Positions 26,382 to 37,538 are shown, counted from the stretch's first letter. The stretch is DNA of 64,000 nt from Roseiarcus sp963809245 (GCA_963809245.1 CAWEIU010000012.1:496001-560000); one strand, 5' to 3'. Translations and numbers: made by a program. The notes: a model not told the origin generated them from the sequence alone.

Positions 26382-27998
26382 TTAGCCGAGATTGAGCTCC
26401 TTGAAGAAGTCGTTCCCCTTGTCGTCGATGACGATGAAGGCGGGGAAGTCCTCGACCTCGATGCGCCAGACCGCTTCCATGCCGAGCTCGGGATATTCGA
26501 GCACTTCGACCTTCCTGATGCAGTCCTGCGCGAGGCGCGCGGCGGGGCCGCCGATCGAGCCGAGGTAGAAGCCGCCGTGCTTGGCGCAGGCCTCGCGCAC
26601 GTCGCGCGAGCGGTTGCCCTTGGCGAGCATCACCATCGAGCCGCCCGCCGCCTGGAACTGGTCGACGAACGAATCCATGCGCCCCGCGGTCGTCGGGCCG
26701 AACGAGCCCGAGGCATAGCCGGCCGGCGTCTTCGCCGGACCGGCGTAGTAGACGGGATGGTTCTTCAAATAGTCGGGCATCGGCTCGCCGCGCTCCAGCC
26801 GCTCCCGGATCTTGGCGTGCGCGGCGTCGCGCGCGACGATCATCGTGCCGGTCAGCGCAAGGCGGGTGCGGATCGGATGCTTGCTCAACTCGGCGAGGAT
26901 GTCCTTCATCGGCCGCTTGAGGTCGATGCGCACGACCGGTCCGCCGAGGCCCGCCTCGTCGACATGGGGCAGGAAACGCGCCGGATCGTGCTCGAGCTCC
27001 TCGAGGAACACGCCGTCCCGCGTGATCTTGCCGAGGGCCTGCCGGTCGGCCGAGCACGAGACGCCGAGCCCGATCGGCAGCGAGGCGCCGTGGCGGGGCA
27101 GGCGAATGACACGCACGTCATGGCAGAAGTACTTGCCGCCGAATTGCGCGCCGACGCCGAGCTGCTGCGTCAGCTTGTGAATCTCCTGCTCCATCTCGAG
27201 GTCGCGGAAAGCGCGCCCGTCGGCGCCGCCGCTGGTCGGCAGGGCGTCGAGATAGCGGGTCGAGGCGAGCTTGACGGTCTTCATCGTCTGCTCGGCGCTC
27301 GTGCCGCCGATGACGATGGCGAGGTGGTAGGGCGGACAGGCGGCAGTGCCGAGCGTGAGAATCTTCTCCTTGAGGAACGCGATCATCCGGTCGTGCGACA
27401 GGATCGACGGCGTCCCCTGGTAGAGGAAGCTCTTGTTGGCCGAGCCGCCGCCCTTGGCGATGAAAAGGAACTTGTAGGCGTCCTCGCCCTCGGCGGCGAT
27501 TTCGATCTGCGCGGGCAGATTGTCGCCTGTGTTCTTCTCCTCGAACATCGAGAGCGGCGCGACCTGGCTGTAGCGCAGGTTCTTCTTGGCGTAGGCGTCG
27601 CCGATGCCTTGCGCGATCGCCTGCTCGTCGTCGCCGTCGGTCCACACGAGGCGGCCCTTCTTGGCGCTGACGATCGCCGTGCCGGTGTCCTGGCACATCG
27701 GCAGCACGCCGCCGGCGGCGATGTTGGCGTTCTTCAAGAGATCGTAGGCGACGAATTTGTCGTTGGCGGTCGCCTCGGGGTCGTCGAGTATCTTCGCGAG
27801 CTGGGCGAGATGGCCGGGACGAAGCAGGTGGTTGATGTCGATCATCGCCTGTTCGGCGAGCAGGCGCAGAGCCTCGGGCTCGACGACCAGAACGTCGCGG
27901 CCGAACGCCTTTTCGACACGCACGCCTTCGGACGTCAGTTTGCGGTACGGCGTCGCATCCGGGCCGAGTTGAAAGAGGGAGTGATAGGCTTGGCTCAC
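26382..27998 (-). CDS. fum: Fumarate hydratase class I (iron-sulfur)
   Basis: Interconverts fumarate and malate in the TCA cycle using an oxygen-sensitive 4Fe-4S cluster. The 538-residue protein joins the alpha-domain (VLPMCQDTGTA; KGGGSANKSFLYQ; TAACPPYHLAIVIGGTS) and beta-domain (GPTTAGRMDSF, KGNRSRDVREAC). Candidate cluster cysteines are in PMCQDTG, AACPPYH and VSCSAD. I choose GTG at 27998 (SQAYHSLFQLG), because upstream codons are not family-like. Frame intact. Confidence 0.93.
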   Translation of the reverse strand: MSQAYHSLFQLGPDATPYRKLTSEGVRVEKAFGRDVLVVEPEALRLLAEQAMIDINHLLRPGHLAQLAKILDDPEATANDKFVAYDLLKNANIAAGGVLPMCQDTGTAIVSAKKGRLVWTDGDDEQAIAQGIGDAYAKKNLRYSQVAPLSMFEEKNTGDNLPAQIEIAAEGEDAYKFLFIAKGGGSANKSFLYQGTPSILSHDRMIAFLKEKILTLGTAACPPYHLAIVIGGTSAEQTMKTVKLASTRYLDALPTSGGADGRAFRDLEMEQEIHKLTQQLGVGAQFGGKYFCHDVRVIRLPRHGASLPIGLGVSCSADRQALGKITRDGVFLEELEHDPARFLPHVDEAGLGGPVVRIDLKRPMKDILAELSKHPIRTRLALTGTMIVARDAAHAKIRERLERGEPMPDYLKNHPVYYAGPAKTPAGYASGSFGPTTAGRMDSFVDQFQAAGGSMVMLAKGNRSRDVREACAKHGGFYLGSIGGPAARLAQDCIRKVEVLEYPELGMEAVWRIEVEDFPAFIVIDDKGNDFFKELNLG

Positions 27999-28102
27999 GA
28001 TGCGCGCCTCTCGGTGCAATGGGATTGGGAGCGGTTTAGTCCGTAAGACGCGGCATTCCAAGGGCGTCGTATCACTGCAAAGTTGTGTTGAAATCTCGGA
28101 GT

Positions 28103-28116
28103 CAACACATATGTTG
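28103..28116. promoter_or_regulatory. Candidate hicAB operator
   Basis: CAACA (28103-28107) and TGTTG (28112-28116) form an inverted repeat four bases before the hicA start. The same GTTG/CAAC words recur at 28082-28090 (GTTGTGTTG) and inside hicA (GTGTTGCCGCAACAC). A TTGAAA at 28089-28094 could be the -35 box. Confidence 0.35.
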
Positions 28117-28120
28117 CGTC

Positions 28121-28307
28121 ATGAACAGCAGTCAGGCAAAACGTTTTCTCGCCAAGAGAGGCGCGACCTTCGCTCCCGGAAAGGGTGGTCATCTCATTGT
28201 GACCCCTGAACGGGAAGCGTGCCGTGTTGCCGCAACACGGAGGTTCAAAGGAGTTGGGCAAGGGACTTTGGCTGGCGATCTTGAAACAACTCGAGATCAA
28301 GGACTGA
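28121..28307 (+). CDS. hicA: HicA-like toxin, one frameshift
   Basis: Small dsRBD-like mRNA interferase toxin, about 61 residues when corrected. It begins MNSSQAKRFLAKRGATF with the GKGGHL motif that carries the catalytic His. One extra C near 28203 (GACCCCTG for GACCCTG) breaks the frame; without it the text is LNGKRAVLPQHGGSKELGKG, then LWLAILKQLEIKD, the normal HicA end. TGA at 28305-28307 overlaps the hicB ATG by one base. Uncorrected, the frame runs on into hicB as an artificial fusion. Confidence 0.78.
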
Positions 28308-28729
28308 TGATGCGTTATGCCGTCACGCTGACCCCGGACGACAATGGAACCGTTCTGGTGACCGCGCCCGACTTCCCCGAAGTTGTGACGTTTGGCGAGA
28401 ATCGCGACGAAGCGCGGGCGCGCGCCGTGGAGGCGATTGAAACGGCGATCATCGGTCGGATCGCGGCGCGCGAGGACATTCCACGCCCGACGTCACGCGG
28501 CGGCGAGTCCGTCGCTCTCCCGGCGCTGTCGGCGGCGAAGGTGGAACTCTATCGCGCTATGCGAATTGACGCCGTCGGCAAAGCCGAACTCGCCCGCGGG
28601 CTCGGCGTGGCGCTGCCGCACGTCGACCGGTTGCTCGACCTGCGTCGACGATCGCGGCTCGACTCCCTCGTCGAGGCTTTCGCGGCGCTCGGGCGCACGC
28701 TCGATATCGTCGTCAAGAAAGCGGCGTAG
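28307..28729 (+). CDS. hicB: HicB-like antitoxin with helix-turn-helix
   Basis: 140 residues. The N-terminal partial RNase-H fold reads MMRYAVTLTPDDNGTVLVTAPDFPEVVTFGENRDEA, typical of HicB. The C-terminal half has a DNA-binding helix-turn-helix, KAELARGLGVALPHVDRLLDLRRRS. It should neutralise HicA and repress the operon via the palindromes upstream. The TGATG junction with hicA suggests coupled translation. Confidence 0.88.
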   Translation: MMRYAVTLTPDDNGTVLVTAPDFPEVVTFGENRDEARARAVEAIETAIIGRIAAREDIPRPTSRGGESVALPALSAAKVELYRAMRIDAVGKAELARGLGVALPHVDRLLDLRRRSRLDSLVEAFAALGRTLDIVVKKAA

Positions 28730-28766
28730 CCGGACGCGGTCGCCACAACGCTTCCGCGTAGGGCCT

Positions 28767-29657
28767 TCAGGCGGCTCCATTCGCCAGCGCCGCGACGCCG
28801 TCGGCGACCGCCAGCGTGCGGCGGGCCATCTGCTCGTGCAGCAGTTCGACCATCCTGCCGTTGAGCTGGATCGCGCCTTTGCCGGCGTTCTCCGGCAACG
28901 CGAAAGCGGCGATGATCGCGCGCGCGGATTCGACCTCTATTTCGGTCGGGGCGAAAGTCGCGTTGCAAATCTCGATCTGGTTGGGATGGATCAGCGTCTT
29001 GCCGTCGAGCCCCATGTCGCGGCCCTGCTCGCATTCGGCCTTGAAGCCGACCGGGTCGTTGAGGTCGTTGTAGACGCCGTCGACGATGTCACAACCGTGC
29101 GCGCGCGCCGCCGCGACGCAGATCGCGAGCCAGTTCGCCATGGCGGGACGGCCGGGCGTTATGCGGGCGCGCGTCTCCTTGGCGAGGTCGTTGAGGCCCA
29201 TCACCAGGACTTCGAGCCGCGCCTCGGGATCGGCGGCCGTGGCGGCGATCGAGCCGGCGCTGAGGATCGCCATCGGCGTCTCCATCATCGCCCAGAGGCG
29301 CGTCGTCGGCGGGGCGTTCGCTTCGCGCAGCGCCCGAGCGGCGACCATGATCGCGCCCGGCCCGTCGACCTTGGGTAGAAGGATCGCGTCCGGCGCCGCG
29401 GCGACGGCGGCGGCGAGGTCCTCAGCGCCCCAGGGGCTATGCGCTCCGTTGACGCGAATAACGATTTCCCGCCCGCCGAAGCCGCCGGCCCGCACTGTCT
29501 CGGCCGCCAGCGCGCGCGCCGCCGCCTTGGCGTCGGGCGCGACCGAATCCTCGAGGTCGATGATGATCGCGTCGGCGGGAAGGCTGCGCGCTTTGGCGAG
29601 CGCCTTGGGGTTGGAACCCGGCATATAGAGCACGCTGCGACGCGGGCGAGCGACCAT
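28767..29657 (-). CDS. HpcH/HpaI aldolase/citrate-lyase-beta family (CoA ester lyase)
   Basis: TIM-barrel, Mg-dependent lyase or thioesterase of the CitE/malyl-CoA group, 296 residues. Motifs: RSVLYMPGSNPKAL, acidic IIDLEDSVAPDAK, substrate Arg in IVIRVNG, LLPKVDG, metal Glu in AMMETP and the late GKTLIHPNQIE. It is shorter than serine-cycle malyl-CoA lyase, so it may be a malyl-CoA thioesterase-like or other CitE paralogue. It is about 60 bases from the aminotransferase gene on the same strand; a shared pathway is not evident. Confidence 0.85.
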   Translation of the reverse strand: MVARPRRSVLYMPGSNPKALAKARSLPADAIIIDLEDSVAPDAKAAARALAAETVRAGGFGGREIVIRVNGAHSPWGAEDLAAAVAAAPDAILLPKVDGPGAIMVAARALREANAPPTTRLWAMMETPMAILSAGSIAATAADPEARLEVLVMGLNDLAKETRARITPGRPAMANWLAICVAAARAHGCDIVDGVYNDLNDPVGFKAECEQGRDMGLDGKTLIHPNQIEICNATFAPTEIEVESARAIIAAFALPENAGKGAIQLNGRMVELLHEQMARRTLAVADGVAALANGAA

Positions 29658-29718
29658 GACAAACTCCTGACGGACGCTTCACCTTTAGATTGTGCGGCGC
29701 ACTCGCGCTAGATCCTGT

Positions 29719-30927
29719 CTATGGGGTCCTCAGCCAGCGCGCTAGCCGGCTGGTCGCCTCGGCGACTTCCGCCGGGGCGCGCGCGAAGCACAAGCGCAGA
29801 TAGCCCTCGCCGCCCGGCCCGAAGGCGGAGCCAGGCGCAGCGCCGACGCCCGCCTCGTCGATCAGGCGCAGCGCGAGCGCGCGCGAGTCGCTCTCGCCGT
29901 CGACGGCGCAGAAAAGGTAGAACGCCGCCTGGGGCGTCGCGAAGCTCACCCGGCCGGTCGCCGCTAGCCCTTGGCTGACGATGTCGCGCGCCTCATGCAT
30001 CCGCGCGACCTGGCGGGCGAGGAAGTCTTCGCCCTCCTCGATCGCGACGACCGCGGCCCGCTGCGTGAAGACGGGGACCCCCGACGTCGTGAATTGCACC
30101 AGATTCTCGATCGTCGGGCCGAGTTCGGGCGGCGCTTCGAGCCAGCCGACGCGCCAGCCGGTCATCGCCCAGTTCTTCGAAAGCGTCTGGACGAACAGGA
30201 TCTTGTCGTCCGGCTCCATCACGTCGTGGAAGGACGGCGCGCGCTCGCCCGCATAGGTGAGCCGGCCGTAGATTTCGTCGGCGACGATCCAGAGGCCGTG
30301 CCGGCGCGCGAGCGCGAGAACGGCTTTGATCTCCTCGAGCGTCGCGACGAAGCCGGTCGGGTTGGCCGGCGTGTTGACGAAGATGGTCCGCGTCGCCGGC
30401 GTCACCGCGCTGGCGAGGCGCTCGACGTCGAGGCGCCAGCGTTCGGCGCCCCTCTCCAGCGGCACGAAGACGGCGCGACCGCCTGCGAGCGAGACCGCGC
30501 CGGCAAAGTTCGGCCAGGCTGGCGACGGGATCAGCGCCTCTTCGCCGGGCCCGATCGTCAGACGCGCCGCGATGTCGAGCGCGTGCATGCCGCCGATGGT
30601 GACGAAAAAACGCTCGGGCGAGAAGCCGGCGCCGGGCGCGCCGTAAATGCGCGTCATGTAGCGCGCGATCGTTTCGCGCAGTTCCGGAATGCCCCTCTGA
30701 TGGGTGTAGAAGGTCTCGCCGCGGTCGAGCGACGCCTTTGCCGCGTCGATGATGAAGCTCGGCGTCGGCGCGTCGCCTTCCCCGACCCAAAGCGGGATCA
30801 GGCCCTGCCGGTCCCGTCCGTAGTTGAAGACTTCGACGATGCCGCTCTGCGCAACGGCGCGCATGGCTGGCTGGATCGCGCCCAGCCAATCGGGCTCGCG
30901 CGCCGGTTGGGTGAAAGAAAGGTCCAT
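29719..30927 (-). CDS. Class I/II pyridoxal-phosphate aminotransferase
   Basis: 402 residues of fold type I. PLP motifs: NTPANPTGFVAT, IVADEIYGRL and the lysine loop QTLSKNWAMTGWRVGWLE, with the C-terminal carboxylate-binding Arg in YLRLCFAR. Resembles AspC-like aminotransferases; the amino donor cannot be fixed from sequence. I start at ATG 30927, downstream of a longer open stretch. It may be transcribed with mscL upstream (66-base gap). Confidence 0.9.
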   Translation of the reverse strand: MDLSFTQPAREPDWLGAIQPAMRAVAQSGIVEVFNYGRDRQGLIPLWVGEGDAPTPSFIIDAAKASLDRGETFYTHQRGIPELRETIARYMTRIYGAPGAGFSPERFFVTIGGMHALDIAARLTIGPGEEALIPSPAWPNFAGAVSLAGGRAVFVPLERGAERWRLDVERLASAVTPATRTIFVNTPANPTGFVATLEEIKAVLALARRHGLWIVADEIYGRLTYAGERAPSFHDVMEPDDKILFVQTLSKNWAMTGWRVGWLEAPPELGPTIENLVQFTTSGVPVFTQRAAVVAIEEGEDFLARQVARMHEARDIVSQGLAATGRVSFATPQAAFYLFCAVDGESDSRALALRLIDEAGVGAAPGSAFGPGGEGYLRLCFARAPAEVAEATSRLARWLRTP

Positions 30928-30992
30928 GCGCGCGTCATGAACGCGCGCGCGGCCGCCGGCAAGGAAAATCTCGATTCCCGCGCCGCCTGTTG

Positions 30993-31406
30993 TCACCGCT
31001 CGACGAGCGCATCGCGAATTTGGCTGAGCAGCCGGACTTCCTCCGTTGGCGGCGGAGGGTCGGCCGGGACGGCCGGCGCGGAATGCCGCATCGTATTGAT
31101 CGCTTTCACGACGAGGAAGAGGACGAAGGCGATGATGAGGAAATTGACGAGAACAGTGATGAAATTGCCGTAGGCGAAGACGGGGCCTTGCTTCCTGGCG
31201 TCGGCGAGGTTGCCAGCGTTGACAGCGTGCGACAGCCCGAAAAAATAATTGGAGAAATCGGCGCCGCCGATGGCGCCGATGATCGGCATAATGATGTCGT
31301 TCACAAGCGAATCGACAATTTTGCCGAAGGCCGCGCCGATGATCACGCCGATGGCGAGATCGACGACATTGCCCCTCATGGCGAAGTCGCGGAATTCCTT
31401 CAGCAT
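30993..31406 (-). CDS. mscL: Large-conductance mechanosensitive channel
   Basis: Homopentameric inner-membrane channel that opens on hypo-osmotic shock. 137 residues: amphipathic start MLKEFRDFAMRGNVVDLAIG, the pore helix VGVIIGAAFGKIVDSLV, a periplasmic loop, second helix FITVLVNFLIIAFVLFLVV, and a C-terminal bundle. A GAGGAGGG ribosome site precedes the ATG at 31406. Confidence 0.95.
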   Translation of the reverse strand: MLKEFRDFAMRGNVVDLAIGVIIGAAFGKIVDSLVNDIIMPIIGAIGGADFSNYFFGLSHAVNAGNLADARKQGPVFAYGNFITVLVNFLIIAFVLFLVVKAINTMRHSAPAVPADPPPPTEEVRLLSQIRDALVER

Positions 31407-31463
31407 GCCTCCCTCCTCTGATATCCCCGTTGCGCCGGTCTGGCCGGCCTCACGGTTCGCGGG

Positions 31464-31500
31464 CGTCAATGCCCCGCGAAAGCGGGCGTCCAGGCCACGT
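31464..31500. repeat. CCCGC-GAAA-GCGGG repeat fragment
   Basis: CCCGC (31473-31477), GAAA, GCGGG (31482-31486), then CGTCCAGGCCACG: the same kind of intergenic hairpin as downstream of serA. Confidence 0.45.
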
Positions 31501-31646
31501 GCGTTTTATAGCGAGAAGGTCGCGGCCCGCTTATGGGGACGTGACAGGAAGGGCGGCGCGTCGATCTCACCGCAGAATGTTTTAGCTGATGCGCAAAGGG
31601 AGATAAAGGCGGCGCAGACGCTCGCTCCGCGAGAAGGAGCCGTGGA

Positions 31647-32468
31647 TCAGTCCTGCTCCGCGGTCGGCTTCTTCTTCAGGGAATCGAGGCGGGCCTTCAT
31701 ATAAGCGGCGCGAGCCTGAGCCATGCGCGACGCGCAAAAGGCGTAGGTCGCCTCCTGAACGTAGTCGTGGCAGACCTCGGCGCGGCGCGCCGCCAGATCG
31801 CTGTCCTCGCGCGCAACCGCGTCGGCTTCGGGCTGACCTTTGAGCTTCGCCTGGATGGCCCGCAGCGTCCGCTCCGCCGCCGCATCGGCGCGCAAGCGTT
31901 GCCGCCCGATCGCCTTGGCGTCGCTGTGCAGCGTCGACGGATCGGGTCCCCAGAGGCCAGCGGGCGTGGCTTGGCAGTCGGCGGCTTGGAACACGCAGGC
32001 GCGGTCCTGCGGCGGCGCCAGCACCGCCCCGTCCAGCACATCGAATGTAAACGTGCAGGCCGGGATCTCCGCCTCGAAGCGAGCGAGCCCGTCAGGCTTG
32101 CCGAGGCTCTTGGTCTCGATCGGCGCGTCGGCGACAATGTCGATCAAGCATTTGCGCGAAGGGTCGGAGATTACCTCCCCGGAAAGGCTGAGCTTCTCGA
32201 TGTGCAGGACCTTGTCGCGGTCGGAGAGCAGGAACTGGCCTTGGCTTCCATTGAGGCGCAGCACCTTGTCGGCGACAGTGTGGAGCGAGGAGGTCAGGCC
32301 GGACTTGTGCCTCTTCTCGCCCTTCTCGCTCTTCTGGCCGTCCGCCTTCGATGGCGCCGGCGTTGGGTTCTGGCTTTCGGTCGGGGCGCCGGGAAGGGTG
32401 ACCTGAGCGTGCGCCACGCTGCAACTCGTCGCCAGCACAGTCAGCGCCACAAGGGAAATCCGCGTCAT
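31647..32468 (-). CDS. Exported protein of unknown function
   Basis: 273 residues with a clear signal peptide (MTRISLVALTVLATSCSVAHA, cleavage before QVT). The mature part has a Pro/Lys-rich linker, a central region with FLLSDRDKVLHIEKLSLSGEVIS and five or six cysteines (SRKCLID, IPACTF, RACVFQ, ADCQA, EVCHDY, AFCASR) that could form disulfides, and a helical C-terminus. I recognise it only as a type found in related genomes, not by function. It is divergent from dnaK. Confidence 0.7.
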   Translation of the reverse strand: MTRISLVALTVLATSCSVAHAQVTLPGAPTESQNPTPAPSKADGQKSEKGEKRHKSGLTSSLHTVADKVLRLNGSQGQFLLSDRDKVLHIEKLSLSGEVISDPSRKCLIDIVADAPIETKSLGKPDGLARFEAEIPACTFTFDVLDGAVLAPPQDRACVFQAADCQATPAGLWGPDPSTLHSDAKAIGRQRLRADAAAERTLRAIQAKLKGQPEADAVAREDSDLAARRAEVCHDYVQEATYAFCASRMAQARAAYMKARLDSLKKKPTAEQD

Positions 32469-32575
32469 CGAGGAATGTTAGAATCTGGCGGTCGGAATGG
32501 AAAGGGCCGGGCCTTCGGCGCCGCGTCGGTTCGCTGCGCGGGCAGCTTTCTGGCCTTTGAGAGGCGTCCCGACGC

Positions 32576-32604
32576 CTTGCGCCGTCTTAGGGCCCCACTT
32601 ATAT
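32576..32604 (+). promoter_or_regulatory. RpoH-like heat-shock promoter of dnaK
   Basis: CTTGCG (32576-32581), 16 bases, CTTATAT (32598-32604), close to the alphaproteobacterial sigma-32 consensus (CTTGAA and CYTATNT). It lies about 170 bases upstream of the dnaK start. Confidence 0.6.
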
Positions 32605-32772
32605 ACCGCCCACCTGTGCAGCGTTGGGGCAAACGTCTCGCCTGCGGATTTTGAAACCGTGCGTCGGAGACCGAAGCGCGGCGCCGCGGCCAGCTTCTGG
32701 CTGGGCGGCGCGCTTCCAAGGCTAGGCCGCTTCGGGGCCTTGCGGTCTTGCGAAACAATGAGGAATGAGACA

Positions 32773-34686
<1,914 letters not shown>

Positions 34687-34859
34687 CGATCGAGATTCGG
34701 GCGCGCTGCTCGAGCGCGCCCGATCAAATCGGCCGCAATGCGGATCGCCCGGCCTCGCGCGCCGGAAGCCGGTTCGCTGGGAGTAATTGACGGGGCGGCG
34801 CAAGCTCTTCATAGGTGGGCGGCGCGGACGCCTCGAGAAAACACTGGGTTGCTGTCAAC

Positions 34860-35978
34860 GTGGGCAAGCGCGATTTTTACGAAACTCTTGGGGTCGCCCG
34901 CACCGCGACAGACGCGGAGCTGAAAGCGGCGTTTCGCAAGGCGGCGATGCAATGTCACCCCGATCGCAACCCTGGCGACAAGCAGGCTGAAGCGCGGTTC
35001 AAAGAACTCAACGAAGCCTACCAGCACCTCTCCGACGGCCAGAAGCGCGCGGCCTATGATCGCTACGGCCACGCCGCCTTCGAGCAGGGCGGCGGCGGCA
35101 TGAACGACGGCTTCGCCACGTCGATGTCCGACATTTTCGACGACCTTTTCGGCGACATTATGGGCCGCCGCGGTGGCCGAGGCTCCGGCAAGGAGCGGGG
35201 CGCGGACCTGCGCTACAATCTCGAGATCACGCTCGAGGAAGCCTATCACGGCAAGACCGCGACGATAAAACTGCCGACCTCGGTCGGTTGCGAGGCGTGC
35301 GCCGGCTCCGGCGCCAAGGCGGGCTCGAAGCCGACCCCCTGCAAGACCTGCGCGGGCCATGGGCGCGTGCGCGCCCAGCAAGGCTTCTTCGCGATCGAGC
35401 GCACCTGCCCGACCTGCGGCGGACGCGGCCAGACGATCGACAACCCCTGCGACAAGTGCGGCGGCTTGGGCCGCGTGACGCGCGAACGCACGCTGTCGGT
35501 CAACATGCCGGCGGGCGTCGAGGACGGCACGCGCATTCGCCTTTCCGGCGAGGGCGAGGCGGGCTTACGTGGCGGCGCGTCGGGCGATCTCTACATCTTC
35601 CTGTCCCTGAAGCCGCATCCCTTCTTCCAGCGTGATGGGGCGGACCTCTATTGCCGCGTACCGATCTCGATGGTGCAGGCGGCGCTCGGCGGCGAATTCA
35701 GCGTGCGCACGCTCGACGGCGGCGACGCCAAGGTCCGTATTCCCGAGGGCGTCCAGTCCGGGCATCAGATGCGCCTGCGCGGCAAGGGCATGCCGATCCT
35801 GCGCTCGCGCGAGTTCGGCGATCTCTATATCCAGGCCAATGTCGAAACGCCGCAGAACCTTACGCGCCGCCAACGCGAACTGCTGGCGGAGTTCGAGGCC
35901 GAGTCGTCGCAGAAAACTCAGCCCGAGAGTTCCGGCTTCTTCGCCAAGATGAAAGAGTTTTTCGAGGGCTTGAGCTAA
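34860..35978 (+). CDS. dnaJ: Co-chaperone DnaJ
   Basis: 372-residue type I Hsp40. J-domain with the catalytic HPD in AAMQCHPDRNPGD. The Gly/Phe region is followed by four zinc CxxCxGxG repeats (CEACAGSG, CKTCAGHG, CPTCGGRG, CDKCGGLG), then the C-terminal substrate domains. I choose GTG at 34860 (VGKRDFYETLGV); upstream codons do not match the family. Stimulates DnaK ATPase and delivers clients. Confidence 0.96.
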   Translation: MGKRDFYETLGVARTATDAELKAAFRKAAMQCHPDRNPGDKQAEARFKELNEAYQHLSDGQKRAAYDRYGHAAFEQGGGGMNDGFATSMSDIFDDLFGDIMGRRGGRGSGKERGADLRYNLEITLEEAYHGKTATIKLPTSVGCEACAGSGAKAGSKPTPCKTCAGHGRVRAQQGFFAIERTCPTCGGRGQTIDNPCDKCGGLGRVTRERTLSVNMPAGVEDGTRIRLSGEGEAGLRGGASGDLYIFLSLKPHPFFQRDGADLYCRVPISMVQAALGGEFSVRTLDGGDAKVRIPEGVQSGHQMRLRGKGMPILRSREFGDLYIQANVETPQNLTRRQRELLAEFEAESSQKTQPESSGFFAKMKEFFEGLS

Positions 35979-36143
35979 GGCGAATCGCCCAGTCCCTTCT
36001 CTCCGGCCGCGCCCGACAAACGGCGCGTTTGCGCGGGAGAAGGTTACGATGAGGGGCCAGGAGGTAAGCCGCGAGGGCGCCCTCTCCCCGCCAGCGGAGG
36101 CTGGTTCTCGTGCTCTCCCGCCCGGGACAAGGACAATTCGAGA

Positions 36144-36831
36144 ATGGCTCAGACTTCCCCGAGAACTTCCGGCGGCTTGCTTCGAGACGAACGGCGCTTC
36201 CTCAAAACGCTGTTTGAAAGCCCCCGCCTGACGGGCGCCGTCGCCCCTTCCGGCCGCTTCCTCGCGCGGGCGATGGCGCGCCCGGTCGATCCCGCCGGCG
36301 TTGGCCTCGTCGTCGAACTTGGTCCTGGGACTGGCCCCGTGACGAAGGCGCTGCTCGAACGGGGCGTTCAACGCGAGCGCCTCGCGCTGATCGAGTACGA
36401 CGGCGGCTTTTGCCGCCTGCTTTCCCAGCGTTTCGCGCCGGTCCGCATCGTCCAGGGCGACGCTTACGATTTGCCGCGCACGCTCGCCGGGCTGGCCGGC
36501 GAACCGGTCGCCGCGGTCGTATCGAGCCTGCCGCTGCTCAACCAGCCTCCGGCGCTGCGGGCCAAGCTGATTGCGGACGCCTTCGCGCTGATGGGGCCCA
36601 ACGGCCTCTTCGTCCAATTCACCTACGGCGTCGCTTCGCCGATCTCGCGCGAGGTCTGCGCCGGCCGCTATTCCGCCCATTGCACCGACGCCAATCTGGC
36701 GCAACTTGCCGCCTGCGCGGGTCTGGACCTATCGCGCCGATCCGAACGGCGCCTTCACCGAACCGGTGATTGCGCGGGTCGCCCGGAGCGTCAGGCGTCT
36801 CGCGCCGGGCCAGGCGGGATCCGTCCGATGA
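36144..36831 (+). CDS. pmtA: Phospholipid N-methyltransferase (PmtA-like), one frameshift
   Basis: SAM-dependent methyltransferase predicted to convert phosphatidylethanolamine stepwise to phosphatidylcholine at the membrane. SAM motif VVELGPGTGPVTKALLERG, acidic LIEYDGGFC, and the later VVSSLPLLN and QFTYGVASPI. Near 36678 an extra base shifts the frame; in the corrected frame the end is PTPIWRNLPPARVWTYRADP, then ARSVRRLAPGQAGSVR, as in the family, with TGA at 36829-36831 overlapping the pyrF ATG. Read uncorrected, the frame would falsely fuse into PyrF. A dnaJ-pmtA-pyrF order also occurs in rhizobia. Confidence 0.82.
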
Positions 36832-37538
36832 ACTCCCCACGACTCATTCCCCCCCGCGAACGCCTGATCGTCGCGCTCGACGCGCCCGATGTGGGGCAGG
36901 CGGAACGCCTCGTCGCCGACCTCGGCGACAGCGTCGTCTTCTATAAGATCGGCATGGAGCTCGTGTACGGCGGCGGCCTCGGCCTCGCCGCCAAATTGGC
37001 GGCGGCGGGCAAGAAGGTGTTTGTCGATCTCAAGCTGCACGACATCCCCAACACGGTCGAGCGCGCGACCGCGCAGATCGCGCGGCTTGGCGCGCATTTC
37101 CTCACCATCCACGCCTATCCCCAGACGATGCGGGCGGCGGTCGCGGGGGCCAAGGGCTCCGGCCTCAGGCTGCTGGCGGTCTCGGTGCTGACGTCCAGCG
37201 ACGACGCTGACCTAGCGGAAGCCGGTTATGCTTTCGGCGTGCGCGAACTCGTCGCGCGACGCGCGAAACAGGCGCGCGAAGCGGGTGTCGACGGCCTCGT
37301 CGCCAGCGCCTCGGAAGCGGCGATGCTGCGGCAGGCGGTCGGCGATTCGCTGCTTCTCGTCACCCCAGGCATTCGGCCTGCCGGCGCGGCGGCCGGCGAC
37401 CAGAAGCGCATCGCCACGCCCGGCGCGGCGATCGGCGACGGCGCTGACTATCTCGTCGTCGGGCGTCCCGTGACGCAGGCGTCGGACCCATGGGCCGCCG
37501 CGGAGCAGATCGTCCGCGAGATCGCCGCCGCGGTTTGA
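36828..37538 (+). CDS. pyrF: Orotidine 5'-phosphate decarboxylase
   Basis: Last step of UMP synthesis, decarboxylating OMP. 236-residue TIM barrel with LIVALDAPDVGQ, the catalytic Asp-Lys-Asp array FVDLKLHDIPNTV, VTPGIRPAG and phosphate-binding YLVVGRPVTQA. The start ATG overlaps the pmtA stop (ATGA). Confidence 0.95.
   Translation: MNSPRLIPPRERLIVALDAPDVGQAERLVADLGDSVVFYKIGMELVYGGGLGLAAKLAAAGKKVFVDLKLHDIPNTVERATAQIARLGAHFLTIHAYPQTMRAAVAGAKGSGLRLLAVSVLTSSDDADLAEAGYAFGVRELVARRAKQAREAGVDGLVASASEAAMLRQAVGDSLLLVTPGIRPAGAAAGDQKRIATPGAAIGDGADYLVVGRPVTQASDPWAAAEQIVREIAAAV

Noticed and set aside
26577..28046. Long plus-strand frame opposite the fumarase gene
   Set aside because: Shadow of the fumarase coding sequence with no recognisable domain.
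28085..28729. Apparent single HicA-HicB fusion protein
   Set aside because: Produced by one extra C near 28203; the corrected reading gives two genes with the usual TGATG junction.
28767..29657. Serine-cycle malyl-CoA lyase as evidence for a methylotroph
   Set aside because: The protein is of the shorter CitE-like class and no other serine-cycle genes are near, so the inference about lifestyle is not supported.
36144..37538. Apparent methyltransferase-PyrF fusion
   Set aside because: One extra base near 36678 removes the real stop; the other frame gives a proper PmtA end overlapping the pyrF ATG.
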